NCBI RefSeq assembly: GCF_963677575.1
Contig: NZ_OY782038.1
Location: forward strand, 2,793,501 to 2,857,500
Reading direction: 5' to 3'
Source: an uncultured Draconibacterium sp.
GTDB taxonomy: Bacteria; Bacteroidota; Bacteroidia; Bacteroidales; Prolixibacteraceae
Length of the DNA: 64,000 nt
Part shown: positions 31,962-41,149 of the stretch, one piece after another
How the letters are laid out: each line of letters opens with the position of its first letter
How positions within the stretch are numbered: position 1 is the stretch's first letter
Program-made: the position numbers and the translations under genes
The notes under the pieces: generated by a model
What the model was told of the DNA's origin: nothing
Databases searched by the model: none
The model's input: only the letters and a program-made list of their open reading frames with translations

Positions 31962-32047
31962 CTCCACAAACCACAGTTATCTCCCATAAAAAACAGAATA
32001 TCACGCAAAATATCTGTCTATCACTACCATTTTGTAAAATCTCTCCG

Positions 32048-32182
32048 GTGATAACCGACAAAATGTAAGTGATAAGACCCTGTTACCGGGTGATAACGGT
32101 CAATTTACGGGTGATAAGACCCTGTTACCGGGTGATAAGCCTTTTTTTTAGGTGATGACGGCTAATTTTGGGGTGATAACTA
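32048..32182. repeat. Seven tandem 21-bp repeats (iteron-like)
   Basis: GTGATAA or GTGATGA starts at 32048, 32069, 32090, 32111, 32132, 32152 and 32173, a 21-base period with one step of 20. Two adjacent units share ACCCTGTTACCGG between them. Twenty-one bases is two helical turns, so each copy would face the same side of DNA. No gene covers it, and the reading frames are not sustained. Confidence 0.8.
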
Positions 32183-32792
32183 CTTATTTTAATCCGTATT
32201 ATTCATCACAAATAGCAAAATAGTTTAATACGACGAAGTTTCGTACCCATTTTTGACACTCAAAAATGGACTCAACTAAGTCGGGATTAACCCGGAGAAA
32301 CATGACTATTGCTAAAATCAAATGAATTATCCGGGTTAAGGTGAGATCGATGTTAACAAGGTGGAGGAAATACTTTTGATGGCTGCGCATTATGTTTTTT
32401 ACAATGCAAACAGCTAATTACTTTATAATGCTTACATTTAATGAACCAACAAGGGATGTCATTTTTTTGGAAAGATAACATCCTTGTGCTGACAGCCGGG
32501 GCAAATGTGTAATCTGTGTATATGGATAAAGTCCGGAGCGATATACTTCATCACTTTAAATACCTATTTATAAATGATTTAAATTACCCCCATTTATTAT
32601 TTCTATTGTAATTAACAATAATTGTATTTATTTTAGGTGCTGTTAATTACAAACCTGTTTCTTTAAGTTTATGAAACCCAAGCTGTAATTCCACCAGAAA
32701 AAAACAATCCCGACAAATGCCGGGACTGCAATACTATTTGTTAAACCGGGAAATTGGGCGGCAACCCAAAATGCCACAAACTTTGTAAAATT
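32183..32792. other. Gene-free A+T-rich stretch
   Basis: About 600 bases without a supported gene. A minus-strand frame of 63 codons begins near 32390 (MRSHQKYFLHLVNIDLTLTR at its start), but it has no recognisable family, no clear promoter and low coding quality, so it is not called. CCCGA/CGGGA half-hairpins occur near 32710-32727. The next gene's promoter is not evident. Confidence 0.4.
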
Positions 32793-34226
32793 ATGAAAAA
32801 AATTGGCTGTCTAATTGTGTTTACCGGGATAATTCTGGCAATAAACTCGTGTAACGAATCGGTAATTGAACAAGATGGATTACTGAAATCTTCCGCCAGT
32901 TACAATGAAGTTATTGAAAGAGCGAAGATTTGGTTCAATGATGCACCTGAGGAAAACGATTTCCCTGTATTTACCTTTACCGATGAAATAAAATGGAATC
33001 AGGCAATTGTCCATGATATTGATACTGCTTTTATGATTGAGATTCCAATAAAACTTAAAGCGAGCAATCAGCTAGGGATTGAAGGAGATAAATCACTAAA
33101 TATTGAACAAAGACTTCTAATTCAACAACAGAACGAAACATTTACTTCATATATCGAATTCCTTATCTCTTCCAACACAAAAGAAGAATTATCAAATATT
33201 AAAAAGGTCAATATTCAATATTGTAAATACAATGGAGCCGATATAACAATTTTATGCATCAATAAAAAAGGCAAGCTAACCATTCGAAAACAATTTAAGC
33301 CCACCAATACAGAAACAAGTGTGGAGCTAAACTTAAAATCGGCTACATATAAGTGTATTGGATGGTTCATACTCTATTCAGACGGGAGTAAGGATTTAAT
33401 TGATATCTTATACTGTTATGAAACGGGAGGAGATAATTACAACAGTTCTGAACCGAACGGAAGTGCCGGCTCAACACCACCGGTAAACACTGATAATTGT
33501 AACTGCAACATATGTCAGGTTTGTGGAGGCTGTACTGATCTGGATCTACTAAAAAGCTTTACAGATCCGGGAGAATACGGAGAAGAAACAATTAATTGTC
33601 CTGTGTGTAGTTGCCCAGTTGTAGATTATGACGGTTTAGAACAGAATGTAAAAGCATTTTGCATATACTCAAAACTTATGGATGATGGGATTTTATCTTC
33701 ATTTATCGATCGATATTTTGCTCCAACCGAACCACAGCATTCACTACTAGGAGAACTAAATTTAACATGGACTATTGGATCAACGATACAAACAATACCT
33801 ATTGATGCGCCTGAGAATAACACTTATTATTCAGTTGAAATACGGTTAAGTGAAAATATGATAACCTCCTATTCTTCAACGAATGTTGCGCTAACAATGT
33901 TGCACGAGGCCCTACATGCGAAACTGATGGCAGAGTACTATGATGAAACTGGATCAACGGATTTCAGATCGTTATATCAATATTATTTAGGATGGGGTTT
34001 GGGCGATATTGATAAAAACCAAGAGATGGAGATGATGACGGCTTATGCTGATCAAATGGCACAAGCATTAAAAGATTTTGACAGTAGTCAGGGAATCTCT
34101 CATACCATCGATTTTTATGAGGAGGTTTTAAAATATACTTTTTCTGAAGAATTGGGATTAGATTTATATCTTGAAGGGCAGGCTGAATATTCGATATTAT
34201 ATTATTCTAAAAAAACATGCCAATGA
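32793..34226 (+). CDS. Lipoprotein with HEXXH metallopeptidase-like motif and Cys-rich region
   Basis: A 477-residue lipoprotein: signal with lipobox INSC (Cys about 19). The start at the MKKIGC methionine is chosen over an ATG 39 bases upstream because it begins the signal peptide. A Cys-rich stretch (about 240-300, NCNCNICQVCGGC and INCPVCSCP) precedes the zinc-binding-type motif MLHEALHAKLMAEYYDETG (about 368-386; HEALH). No named peptidase family is recognised. The gene and its two followers are visibly richer in A+T than their neighbours, suggesting acquisition. The second gene overlaps its stop by four bases. A secreted protease or effector with dedicated partner lipoproteins is possible. 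Confidence 0.75.
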   Translation: MKKIGCLIVFTGIILAINSCNESVIEQDGLLKSSASYNEVIERAKIWFNDAPEENDFPVFTFTDEIKWNQAIVHDIDTAFMIEIPIKLKASNQLGIEGDKSLNIEQRLLIQQQNETFTSYIEFLISSNTKEELSNIKKVNIQYCKYNGADITILCINKKGKLTIRKQFKPTNTETSVELNLKSATYKCIGWFILYSDGSKDLIDILYCYETGGDNYNSSEPNGSAGSTPPVNTDNCNCNICQVCGGCTDLDLLKSFTDPGEYGEETINCPVCSCPVVDYDGLEQNVKAFCIYSKLMDDGILSSFIDRYFAPTEPQHSLLGELNLTWTIGSTIQTIPIDAPENNTYYSVEIRLSENMITSYSSTNVALTMLHEALHAKLMAEYYDETGSTDFRSLYQYYLGWGLGDIDKNQEMEMMTAYADQMAQALKDFDSSQGISHTIDFYEEVLKYTFSEELGLDLYLEGQAEYSILYYSKKTCQ

Positions 34227-34705
34227 AAAAAGTAATCATCATTCTATTCGCAATTTCCGTTTGGCAATGCTCTTCATCTTTGCATGAAGAACACCAAAAA
34301 CCAATTTATATTTATGATACTGATAGCATATTTCATGTTTATCAGAACAATAATGATTCAATGAGGTACTTATTGTTTCGGACAAGGAAATCCATAACAT
34401 CTTATTATGACTCCTTGAAAATAGGAGAAAACTATAAAATTTATAATTTAATTCATTATTCAAAATATAATGAATATGAAGATACTTTGTTCAGAAAGGA
34501 TAAAATGTATTTAAATACTATACATTATATCAATAGCGAGTGGTTACAAGTTGAGCAGAACCTTGATTCTTTGTGGAATCCCATAAGATGTTGGCGATGT
34601 AGTGGTATTTATGATACAACAAAAATCTATTTAATCCTCCCTGTTGAGAATTCTGATTCCTTACAATTTTTCCAGGTTCATCGTTGGTTTCTGCAAACGC
34701 AATAA
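34223..34705 (+). CDS. Small lipoprotein, paralogue of next gene
   Basis: A 160-residue lipoprotein (signal, lipobox VWQC near residue 15). The start that overlaps the upstream stop as ATGA is chosen; an ATG two codons earlier is the alternative. No family is recognised. Its C-terminal third (EWLQVEQNLDSLWNP, then KIYLILPVENSDSLQFFQVH) aligns by eye with the following gene (WVEREENLEEFWNSL, then IYIIEPKEMSDSITLKRVH), so the two are diverged tandem duplicates. Translational coupling to the HEXXH lipoprotein suggests a shared job, such as binding or inhibiting it. That is inference. Confidence 0.7.
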   Translation: MKKVIIILFAISVWQCSSSLHEEHQKPIYIYDTDSIFHVYQNNNDSMRYLLFRTRKSITSYYDSLKIGENYKIYNLIHYSKYNEYEDTLFRKDKMYLNTIHYINSEWLQVEQNLDSLWNPIRCWRCSGIYDTTKIYLILPVENSDSLQFFQVHRWFLQTQ

Positions 34706-34731
34706 TAAATTTTGTTAAAAGACTGCAATTA

Positions 34732-35220
34732 ATGAGAACACAGAACATATCATTAAGTTTGTTCATAATTGTTATAATATTTATTGGCTGCCAAGAAAAT
34801 AAGGAAATCTACTATTTTAATAATTTTTCTGGGATATTCAAGAAGGATACACTGGGGACAATTCTAAGCTATTCTATTATAAAGCCAGTATATTCTTCAT
34901 GGGACGATTCTTCAAAAATTGAAATCAGTAATAAGGGATATTTTTTAATGCATCACTTTAAACAAAATGAGGAGCATTCAAAAGATACTGTACTTATTAG
35001 GTCTGGTTCATTTCTGGATTCCATCGATTTTTATGATTATAGTTGGGTTGAGAGGGAGGAAAACTTAGAAGAATTTTGGAATTCATTAGACTATATAAAT
35101 AATGGTCAATCTGATGAATTGGAAATATATATTATTGAACCTAAGGAAATGAGTGATTCAATAACATTAAAAAGAGTTCATCGCTTTTTCATGCCAGGCA
35201 GGGAGGGATTACAGCAATAA
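34732..35220 (+). CDS. Small lipoprotein, paralogue of preceding gene
   Basis: A 162-residue lipoprotein with lipobox IFIGC (Cys about 19). The ATG at MRTQNISLS is preferred to one 48 bases upstream that overlaps the previous gene and has no signal sequence. The C-terminal IYIIEPKEMSDSITLKRVHRFF matches the preceding lipoprotein's end in spacing of aromatic and acidic residues. Function unknown. It closes the three-gene A+T-rich unit. Confidence 0.68.
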   Translation: MRTQNISLSLFIIVIIFIGCQENKEIYYFNNFSGIFKKDTLGTILSYSIIKPVYSSWDDSSKIEISNKGYFLMHHFKQNEEHSKDTVLIRSGSFLDSIDFYDYSWVEREENLEEFWNSLDYINNGQSDELEIYIIEPKEMSDSITLKRVHRFFMPGREGLQQ

Positions 35221-35385
35221 AACCTCAAGGTTTTAAGAGCCTAATAGTCTTAATAGTAAAACCAAGGGTAATCTAGCTTCTATATTCACGCTGCTAGGAT
35301 CTAATTGTATCGTTTTCTATATATCGAAAAGTAGCTGAAGCAACTGTTGTATAAACCTAATGCACAGGCCCGACTCTCCTTTTAT

Positions 35386-35414
35386 GCGCTAAGCGGTTTC
35401 GAACCGCTTAGCGC
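35386..35414. terminator. Perfect 13-bp hairpin downstream of czcA-like gene
   Basis: GCGCTAAGCGGTT and AACCGCTTAGCGC surround TCG. There is no strong T-run on either side, so it may be a processing or 3'-end-stabilising structure rather than a simple intrinsic terminator. It lies 15 bases after the czcA-like stop. Confidence 0.6.
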
Positions 35415-35428
35415 GTTTAAAACGTATG

Positions 35429-38400
35429 TTACGTTTCATTAACCGGAACCTTTTTCCGTTCGATCCAATAATAGGCAATGGGTAAAACCATTAATGTTAA
35501 AAATGTTGATGTTACCAGACCTCCGATGACCACTGTTGCCAGCGGACGTTGTACCTCCGAACCGGGTCCCGTATTAAAAGCCATTGGAATAAAACCCAAA
35601 CTTGCTACCAGGGCCGTCATCAAAACCGGGCGTAAACGATCAACCGATCCTTCGATGACCAGCTTTTTGAGATCGCCTTTTTTCTCTTTCCGCAACATAT
35701 TTATATGATCGACCAGCACAATACCATTGAGTACCGCAACTCCGAACAAAGCCACAAATCCAATACTTGCAGTTACCGACAAATACATTCCTCTGAGCCA
35801 CAACAGGAACACTCCTCCCGACAAGGCAAATGGCAGGTTCAGTAAAATCAGAATAGCGTAACGCATTTTTCCAAAGTTCAGGTACATTAAACCAATAATG
35901 ATAAAGATAGAAAGCGGCACCACCAGCATTAGATGATTCATTGCACGTCGCTGGTTTTCGAAAGTTCCACCATAGTCGATAAAATATCCTGACGGAATAC
36001 TGGCACTTTTATCGATCTGCTCCTGCAGTTGCGAAACGTAGGTTCCCAGGTCAATGTCTTTAATATTGATACCAACAATTAATCTTCGCCAACCATTTTC
36101 GCGCTGAATCTCGCGCGGGCCTTCCTGTAATTCAATATTTGCCACCCGCTTTAGCGGAATATAGCCACCACCCGGCAGATGCACCGGCGCCTCTGCTATT
36201 TTTGGCAATTGGTCGCGTATATTTTCAGGATAGCGCACTACGATTCCGAAATGCCGTTGTCCTTCGTACAATTGCCCGGCTTCCTGTCCGCCAATACCGG
36301 CTTCAACTACCTTTTGCACATCATCTACATTTAATCCGAACGAAGCCACCGCTTCCCGATCGATATTTACCGTTAAGTAAGGCTGCCCTGCCGACTGTTC
36401 CACATAATAGTTATCGGTACCCGGCAAGCTGGAAAGTAAGGCAGAAATATTCTCGCCAATCTGGTCGAGCACATCCAAATCTTCGCCATAGATTTTCACC
36501 GCCAAATCGGATTTTACACCACTTGTTAACTCATCAACCCGCATGGCAATTGGCTGGGTGAAGTTATATGAAAGGCCGGGTTCTGTTTGTAAATAAGGCT
36601 CAATCCGGCTAATGATACTTTCTTTCGTAACACCTTTTGGCCATTCTTCTATTGGCTTAAGCACCACCCATACGTCGGTTTGGTGTACTCCCATCCAGTC
36701 ATTGGCCAAATCCGACCGACCCGTTTTTGGAACAACCGTTTTTACTTCAGGAATATTTTCCATGATCTTTCCCGCCAGCCAATCGGCATTTTCCATCGAT
36801 TCTTCCAATGTTACAGACGGCATCCGTACCTGCTCAATCAGGATGGAACCTTCATCAAGCTCCGGTAAGAATTCTGTTCCCAAACGAGTCATTAAAAATA
36901 TCGACACGACGAAGATGGCCAATGCAGAAGATCCCACGAACCAAATTTTGTTCATGTTCTTTTCCAGTCCTTTTTGGTAACGAGGCCGCATCCACTCGAT
37001 CAGGTAATTCCTACGCACTTTTACCTTTTTTCTGAATACAACGGCCGACATGGCCGGAACAAAAATTAGAGCCAATAGTAAGGAGCCCAGCACAGCTGCA
37101 GCAACAGTAATTGCCATCGGACGAAACAGAATTCCTTCCATTCCTTTAAATGTCATTATCGGAACATACACCATCAGAATAATGAGTACTCCAAAAAATA
37201 TGGGGCGAACCACGTGATTTGCTGCTTTTCGAATTATCTCATCTTTCGATTCCTTCTTGTTCTTTTGCAAATCGTGAACAATATTTTCTACCATTACCAC
37301 GGAACCGTCTACTACCATTCCGAAGTCGATAGCTCCCAAACTCATCAGGTTGGCTGCCAATCCGAATTCGCGCATTCCTATAAAAGCAAACAACATGGAG
37401 AACGGAATTACCATGGCAACAATCAGTGCCCCGGAAATTTCACCCAAAAGCAAAAGCAAAACAACAATTACCAGAAAACCACCTTCCAACAAGTTGGTAG
37501 AAATTGTTGATGTGGTTCGTTTAATCAGGTCCGACTGGTCGTAAAATTTTTCAACACTAACCCCGTCCGGCAGGCTTTTGTTAATTTCTTCTATTTTATC
37601 CTCAATTTCAGCAATAACCTCACGGCCGTTTCCGCCACGCAACATCATAACAATTCCGGTAATTACCTCGCCTTTCCCGTCTTTGGTTACACCGCCCTGC
37701 CTGATCTGCTTTCCTTCAACAACGCTGGCAATGTCTTTTATAAAAATGGGCTTATTATCAATGTTTTTTACAATGATATTCCGCACATCATCCATACTGG
37801 TAATCTGTCCAACACCGCGAATAATGTATTGCTCGCCGTTGTGCTGAATATAATTTCCACCCGAAACACTGTTGTTTTGCGCAATGGCATCCATCACTTC
37901 AGAAATGCCAATACCATAGGTGCGCAACAACCCTGGCTGAATGATAACGTTGTATTGTTTTACAAAGCCACCAAAAGAATTGATTTCAGTAACTCCCCTC
38001 ACAACTTTTAGCTGTGGAGCAATCAGCCAATCCTGAATTTCGCGTAGTTCCGATAGCGAATAATTTTCGCCATTTACCACATACTGATAAATCTCGCCAA
38101 GGGCAGTTGAAATTGGCCCCAGCGAAGGGCTGGAAACTCCCGGCGGCAACACATCAACAATGGATTGCAGCCGCTGACTCACAATCTGCCGGGCAAAATA
38201 AATATCTGTACCCTCATCAAACTCAACGGTAACTGCCGAAAGTCCGAATTGCGAAATCGAACGAACTTCAGCCACATCGGGTAAACCGTTCATGGCAGTT
38301 TCAATGGGATAACTTACCAGCTTTTCTACATCGAAAGGTGAATACCTGCCGGCTTTTGTAATAACCAAAACCTGAACCGGCGTAACATCAGGCTGCGAGT

Positions 38401-38509
38401 TAATGGGCAGGTTTATTAACGAAAAATAACCTGCAATGGCCATTAATACCACTAATGATAAGGCCACATATTTTTGACGTACACTAAATGAAATTATATT
38501 TTGAAGCAT
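35429..38509 (-). CDS. Heavy-metal RND efflux permease (CzcA/CnrA type)
   Basis: A 1026-residue inner-membrane proton/metal antiporter with 12 membrane segments and two large periplasmic loops (about 35-340 and 560-860). Segment 4 carries the divalent-cation signature DFGMVVDGSVVMVEN (Asp, Asp, Glu about 400-415), as in CzcA and CnrA, not the ADAA-type signature of copper/silver CusA. The likely cargo is Co2+, Zn2+, Ni2+ or Cd2+, but specificity cannot be fixed by eye. It is the last gene of a C-B-A operon with 20-22 base gaps. An ECF-type promoter stands upstream of the first gene. Confidence 0.93.
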   Translation of the reverse strand: MLQNIISFSVRQKYVALSLVVLMAIAGYFSLINLPINSQPDVTPVQVLVITKAGRYSPFDVEKLVSYPIETAMNGLPDVAEVRSISQFGLSAVTVEFDEGTDIYFARQIVSQRLQSIVDVLPPGVSSPSLGPISTALGEIYQYVVNGENYSLSELREIQDWLIAPQLKVVRGVTEINSFGGFVKQYNVIIQPGLLRTYGIGISEVMDAIAQNNSVSGGNYIQHNGEQYIIRGVGQITSMDDVRNIIVKNIDNKPIFIKDIASVVEGKQIRQGGVTKDGKGEVITGIVMMLRGGNGREVIAEIEDKIEEINKSLPDGVSVEKFYDQSDLIKRTTSTISTNLLEGGFLVIVVLLLLLGEISGALIVAMVIPFSMLFAFIGMREFGLAANLMSLGAIDFGMVVDGSVVMVENIVHDLQKNKKESKDEIIRKAANHVVRPIFFGVLIILMVYVPIMTFKGMEGILFRPMAITVAAAVLGSLLLALIFVPAMSAVVFRKKVKVRRNYLIEWMRPRYQKGLEKNMNKIWFVGSSALAIFVVSIFLMTRLGTEFLPELDEGSILIEQVRMPSVTLEESMENADWLAGKIMENIPEVKTVVPKTGRSDLANDWMGVHQTDVWVVLKPIEEWPKGVTKESIISRIEPYLQTEPGLSYNFTQPIAMRVDELTSGVKSDLAVKIYGEDLDVLDQIGENISALLSSLPGTDNYYVEQSAGQPYLTVNIDREAVASFGLNVDDVQKVVEAGIGGQEAGQLYEGQRHFGIVVRYPENIRDQLPKIAEAPVHLPGGGYIPLKRVANIELQEGPREIQRENGWRRLIVGINIKDIDLGTYVSQLQEQIDKSASIPSGYFIDYGGTFENQRRAMNHLMLVVPLSIFIIIGLMYLNFGKMRYAILILLNLPFALSGGVFLLWLRGMYLSVTASIGFVALFGVAVLNGIVLVDHINMLRKEKKGDLKKLVIEGSVDRLRPVLMTALVASLGFIPMAFNTGPGSEVQRPLATVVIGGLVTSTFLTLMVLPIAYYWIERKKVPVNET

Positions 38510-38531
38510 CAGCCGAGGATTTTTTAAGGTT

Positions 38532-39728
38532 TTATTCTTCAGAAATGATATCGAAACGAGACAGTGCTTTTAAGCTAAAAACTTTTGTAACAGCAATTTC
38601 TTCGCCGGCAGCAAGCCCTGAGGCAACAAAAACAAAGTCGCCTTTTATTTGCTCAATTTCAATCGGACGGCGTTCATATGTATTTGCATCTTTTTTCACA
38701 AAAACAATTGCCTGATCGCCATTGTAGGTAAGTGCCTGCAACTGAATAGCCACTGTTTCTTTTTGCGACTCGGAAGTTATTGCCAACCTCAGATTTTCGC
38801 CCGGTTTTGGCCAGCCGTTTTCCGATGGGATAATGATATTTACCAACACCGAGCGGCTGTTTTCATCCAGCCCGGGATTAACCGATGCTATTTCTCCTTT
38901 TATGACCATGTCCTCCTGCTCTCGTTTCGAAATATCAACGGTATTGCCGGGTTTCACCAACACTGCATCGCCCGGCGAAACATAACCACGCACCAATACC
39001 TGGCGGGTATCAAGCACTCTCGAAAGGTTTTCCAGGGCATTTACCGATTGTCCCAGTTCCACGAAATTCTTTTCTATTACTCCGTTTATTGGCGCTACTA
39101 TTTTTAATGTCGGTTCAAAATTCCCTGACTCCGAAAATTGTTCAATCTCCGAGTCAGGAACACCAACTGCCCTCATTTTGGCATATGCCGATTTTAACGA
39201 GGCCGAAGCTCGCTGGTATTCGGCTGTTGCCTGCTCCAGTTCGCTGGTAGAACTAATCCTTTCTTCAACCAATTGCTCTAAACGGGCCAGGCGGCTTTTC
39301 TGAAACGATTCCTGCGAATGGGCCTGCAAATATTCCGAAATCAGATTCCCGTATTCCAGGCTTTGAATGCGAAACAATTCCTGCCCTTTATTCACCCAAC
39401 TGCCTTCGTAAGCCTTAATGGCAGTTACCTGGCCGTTTATGGGTGTACTTATAATACTCGAATGTCCCGGAGACGGGAAAACAACTCCGGGTGCAAGTAC
39501 CTGGTGATCTACAAATTCGCTTTTTATCACTTCCGTTTTTATCGAAAGTTCATTGCTCTCTTTATCTGTCAGCTTTATCAAAAGCATTTTTTCCGTATCA
39601 TCTTTTAACGATGGCGGGACATCGGCCTGAACCACTGTAGTTTCTTCTTTTGTTTCATTTTCCGTGTTACACCCTGCAAATGAGAAAAGGATAAATACAA
39701 TTCCGAGGTGAATAAATTTGGTCTTCAT
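38532..39728 (-). CDS. RND periplasmic adaptor lipoprotein (CzcB-like)
   Basis: A 398-residue membrane-fusion protein: signal and lipobox (FAGC, Cys about 20), then a barrel-sandwich (lipoyl) domain split around a coiled-coil hairpin. SIISTPINGQVTAIKAYEGSWVNKGQELFRI is the first lipoyl half (about 90-120), ERISSTSELEQATAEYQRA lies in the hairpin, and KIVAPINGVIEKNFVELGQ is the second half. A beta-barrel and membrane-proximal domain follow. It bridges CzcA and the outer-membrane channel. There is no His-rich N-terminal metal-binding extension like that of CzcB of Cupriavidus. Confidence 0.9.
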   Translation of the reverse strand: MKTKFIHLGIVFILFSFAGCNTENETKEETTVVQADVPPSLKDDTEKMLLIKLTDKESNELSIKTEVIKSEFVDHQVLAPGVVFPSPGHSSIISTPINGQVTAIKAYEGSWVNKGQELFRIQSLEYGNLISEYLQAHSQESFQKSRLARLEQLVEERISSTSELEQATAEYQRASASLKSAYAKMRAVGVPDSEIEQFSESGNFEPTLKIVAPINGVIEKNFVELGQSVNALENLSRVLDTRQVLVRGYVSPGDAVLVKPGNTVDISKREQEDMVIKGEIASVNPGLDENSRSVLVNIIIPSENGWPKPGENLRLAITSESQKETVAIQLQALTYNGDQAIVFVKKDANTYERRPIEIEQIKGDFVFVASGLAAGEEIAVTKVFSLKALSRFDIISEE

Positions 39729-39748
39729 ATTGTTTTACTTGTGTATTG

Positions 39749-40993
39749 CTAATAAATTAATTCCTGATTGAGATACTGCTCTAAAGCAGCCAATTGCATA
39801 TAATAATCGCGAAGGGCGGTTAAATACCGCTGCTCGCTTTTTAAATAGATCTGTTGTGCGTTTAATAATTCAAGGAGGTTGATTTCGCCCAGTTGGTAGG
39901 CTCTTAACGACATGCTCTGTAATTTCGATGAACGCTCCTGCATCGAATCGTGATAACGATTCACGATCGACCGGCTCACCGAATAATTATGCCAGGCATA
40001 TTCAATTTCTTTTTTCATATTCAACTGAATTTCCTTTTGACTCCAGAGCAGCTCATCTTTTCGGGCAGTAGCTATTTGTATTTTCCCTTTCTGATCGAAC
40101 GGATACCAAATCGGAATACTCAGCCCAATCTCGAAACCGTTAAAATCGTAGCCGGTTCCATAATCTTGTTTGTATAAACTAAATCGAACATCGGGAAGAA
40201 TGTTGCTTTTGGCTTCTTTCAGAAAATAATCGGAAGCATTCAGCAAATTCATCGAAGCCCGGTAAGCCGGTTGTTCCTCCTGAACGGCCAACGCCTGAAT
40301 TTGCGAAATATCTATATCGGTGGCATACAATGTATCGGCAAACTGAATACTGTACTTCTGCTCTTCAATGGGCAATCCTATAACGTTAAAAAGTCCGTAT
40401 CGTGCCTGGTGCAAAATCCACTCACTCTGATCCAGATCGTTTCGGGCTTCATCCAGTTGAATTTCGGCATTTGCCAGATCGATACCATTTCCTAATCCCG
40501 TTTCAAATTTGGTGTAAACAGCATTATACAGCTCTTGCGCAAGATTTAACTGGTTCTCCCTCGAACGCTGCAAATAAAGCGCATACACCACTTCAATGTA
40601 TTTACTTTTTACCTGCGAGTTAATTTCTTTCTCCTTAGCAACAATAATATTTTGTTGCGCTTCAACTTCTTGCTTCAACGCTTTTACTCGATAAACCGAC
40701 GTTAACGGGAAATCAACTTCCTGCGTTATGGCCACACGTTTTTCGGCAAACGGAGCAGTCGGATCGTCACTAATTCCTTCTTTAAAATAACTGATTTCGG
40801 GAGCAGAAATGCCGGTGTTGGTTCTCCACTCGTTTTCTTTCTGAAACAAACGCGCCCGCATTTGATTGAGCGCGGCGTTGTTATTGATCGCTTGTTCTAC
40901 GGCTTGTTGAATTGTTAACAGTTCGTCTTGTCCGTAAACGCTGCCAGCCAGAAATAACAGGAAAACGAAACTGAATTTTGTTAATCTCATCAT
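39749..40993 (-). CDS. TolC-family outer-membrane channel (CzcC-like)
   Basis: A 414-residue outer-membrane efflux protein. Signal peptide (1-21, ending VYGQ) and two internally similar OEP halves (about 30-210 and 225-405) with long helices such as EKEINSQVKSKYIEVVYALY and QLGEINLLELLNAQQIYLKS. It forms the exit duct of the tripartite pump. It is first in the operon, about 130 bases after the ECF-type promoter. The order C-B-A matches cnrCBA and czcCBA. Confidence 0.9.
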   Translation of the reverse strand: MMRLTKFSFVFLLFLAGSVYGQDELLTIQQAVEQAINNNAALNQMRARLFQKENEWRTNTGISAPEISYFKEGISDDPTAPFAEKRVAITQEVDFPLTSVYRVKALKQEVEAQQNIIVAKEKEINSQVKSKYIEVVYALYLQRSRENQLNLAQELYNAVYTKFETGLGNGIDLANAEIQLDEARNDLDQSEWILHQARYGLFNVIGLPIEEQKYSIQFADTLYATDIDISQIQALAVQEEQPAYRASMNLLNASDYFLKEAKSNILPDVRFSLYKQDYGTGYDFNGFEIGLSIPIWYPFDQKGKIQIATARKDELLWSQKEIQLNMKKEIEYAWHNYSVSRSIVNRYHDSMQERSSKLQSMSLRAYQLGEINLLELLNAQQIYLKSEQRYLTALRDYYMQLAALEQYLNQELIY

Positions 40994-41121
40994 GGTTTTT
41001 TCAAATTTACAATCATGTTCTTATGCATTAAGTTACAAAGAGTTCTGCACTTTGTTCAACATTTTTATATGAAAATATTTATGACCTATAGTAAATAATG
41101 ATAAAGGCCTTTGTAAACATT

Positions 41122-41149
41122 TGACACATTAATTACGGCTTACTTGCGG
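41122..41149 (-). promoter_or_regulatory. ECF-type promoter of the czcCBA-like operon
   Basis: On the minus strand CCGCAAGT, 14 bases, GTGTCA. The -10-like block is about 130 bases before the czcC-like start codon, leaving a longer leader than the other copies. The surrounding 485 bases between the divergent genes hold no other supported feature beyond an A+T-rich tract and a TCTCC/GGAGA repeat near 41164. Confidence 0.72.

Noticed and set aside
32048..32182. CRISPR array
   Set aside because: The 21-base unit has no spacer of constant length distinct from the repeat, and no cas genes are present.
32199..32390. Minus-strand 63-codon open frame
   Set aside because: No family, no signal peptide, poor coding composition and no promoter; kept as gene-free DNA.
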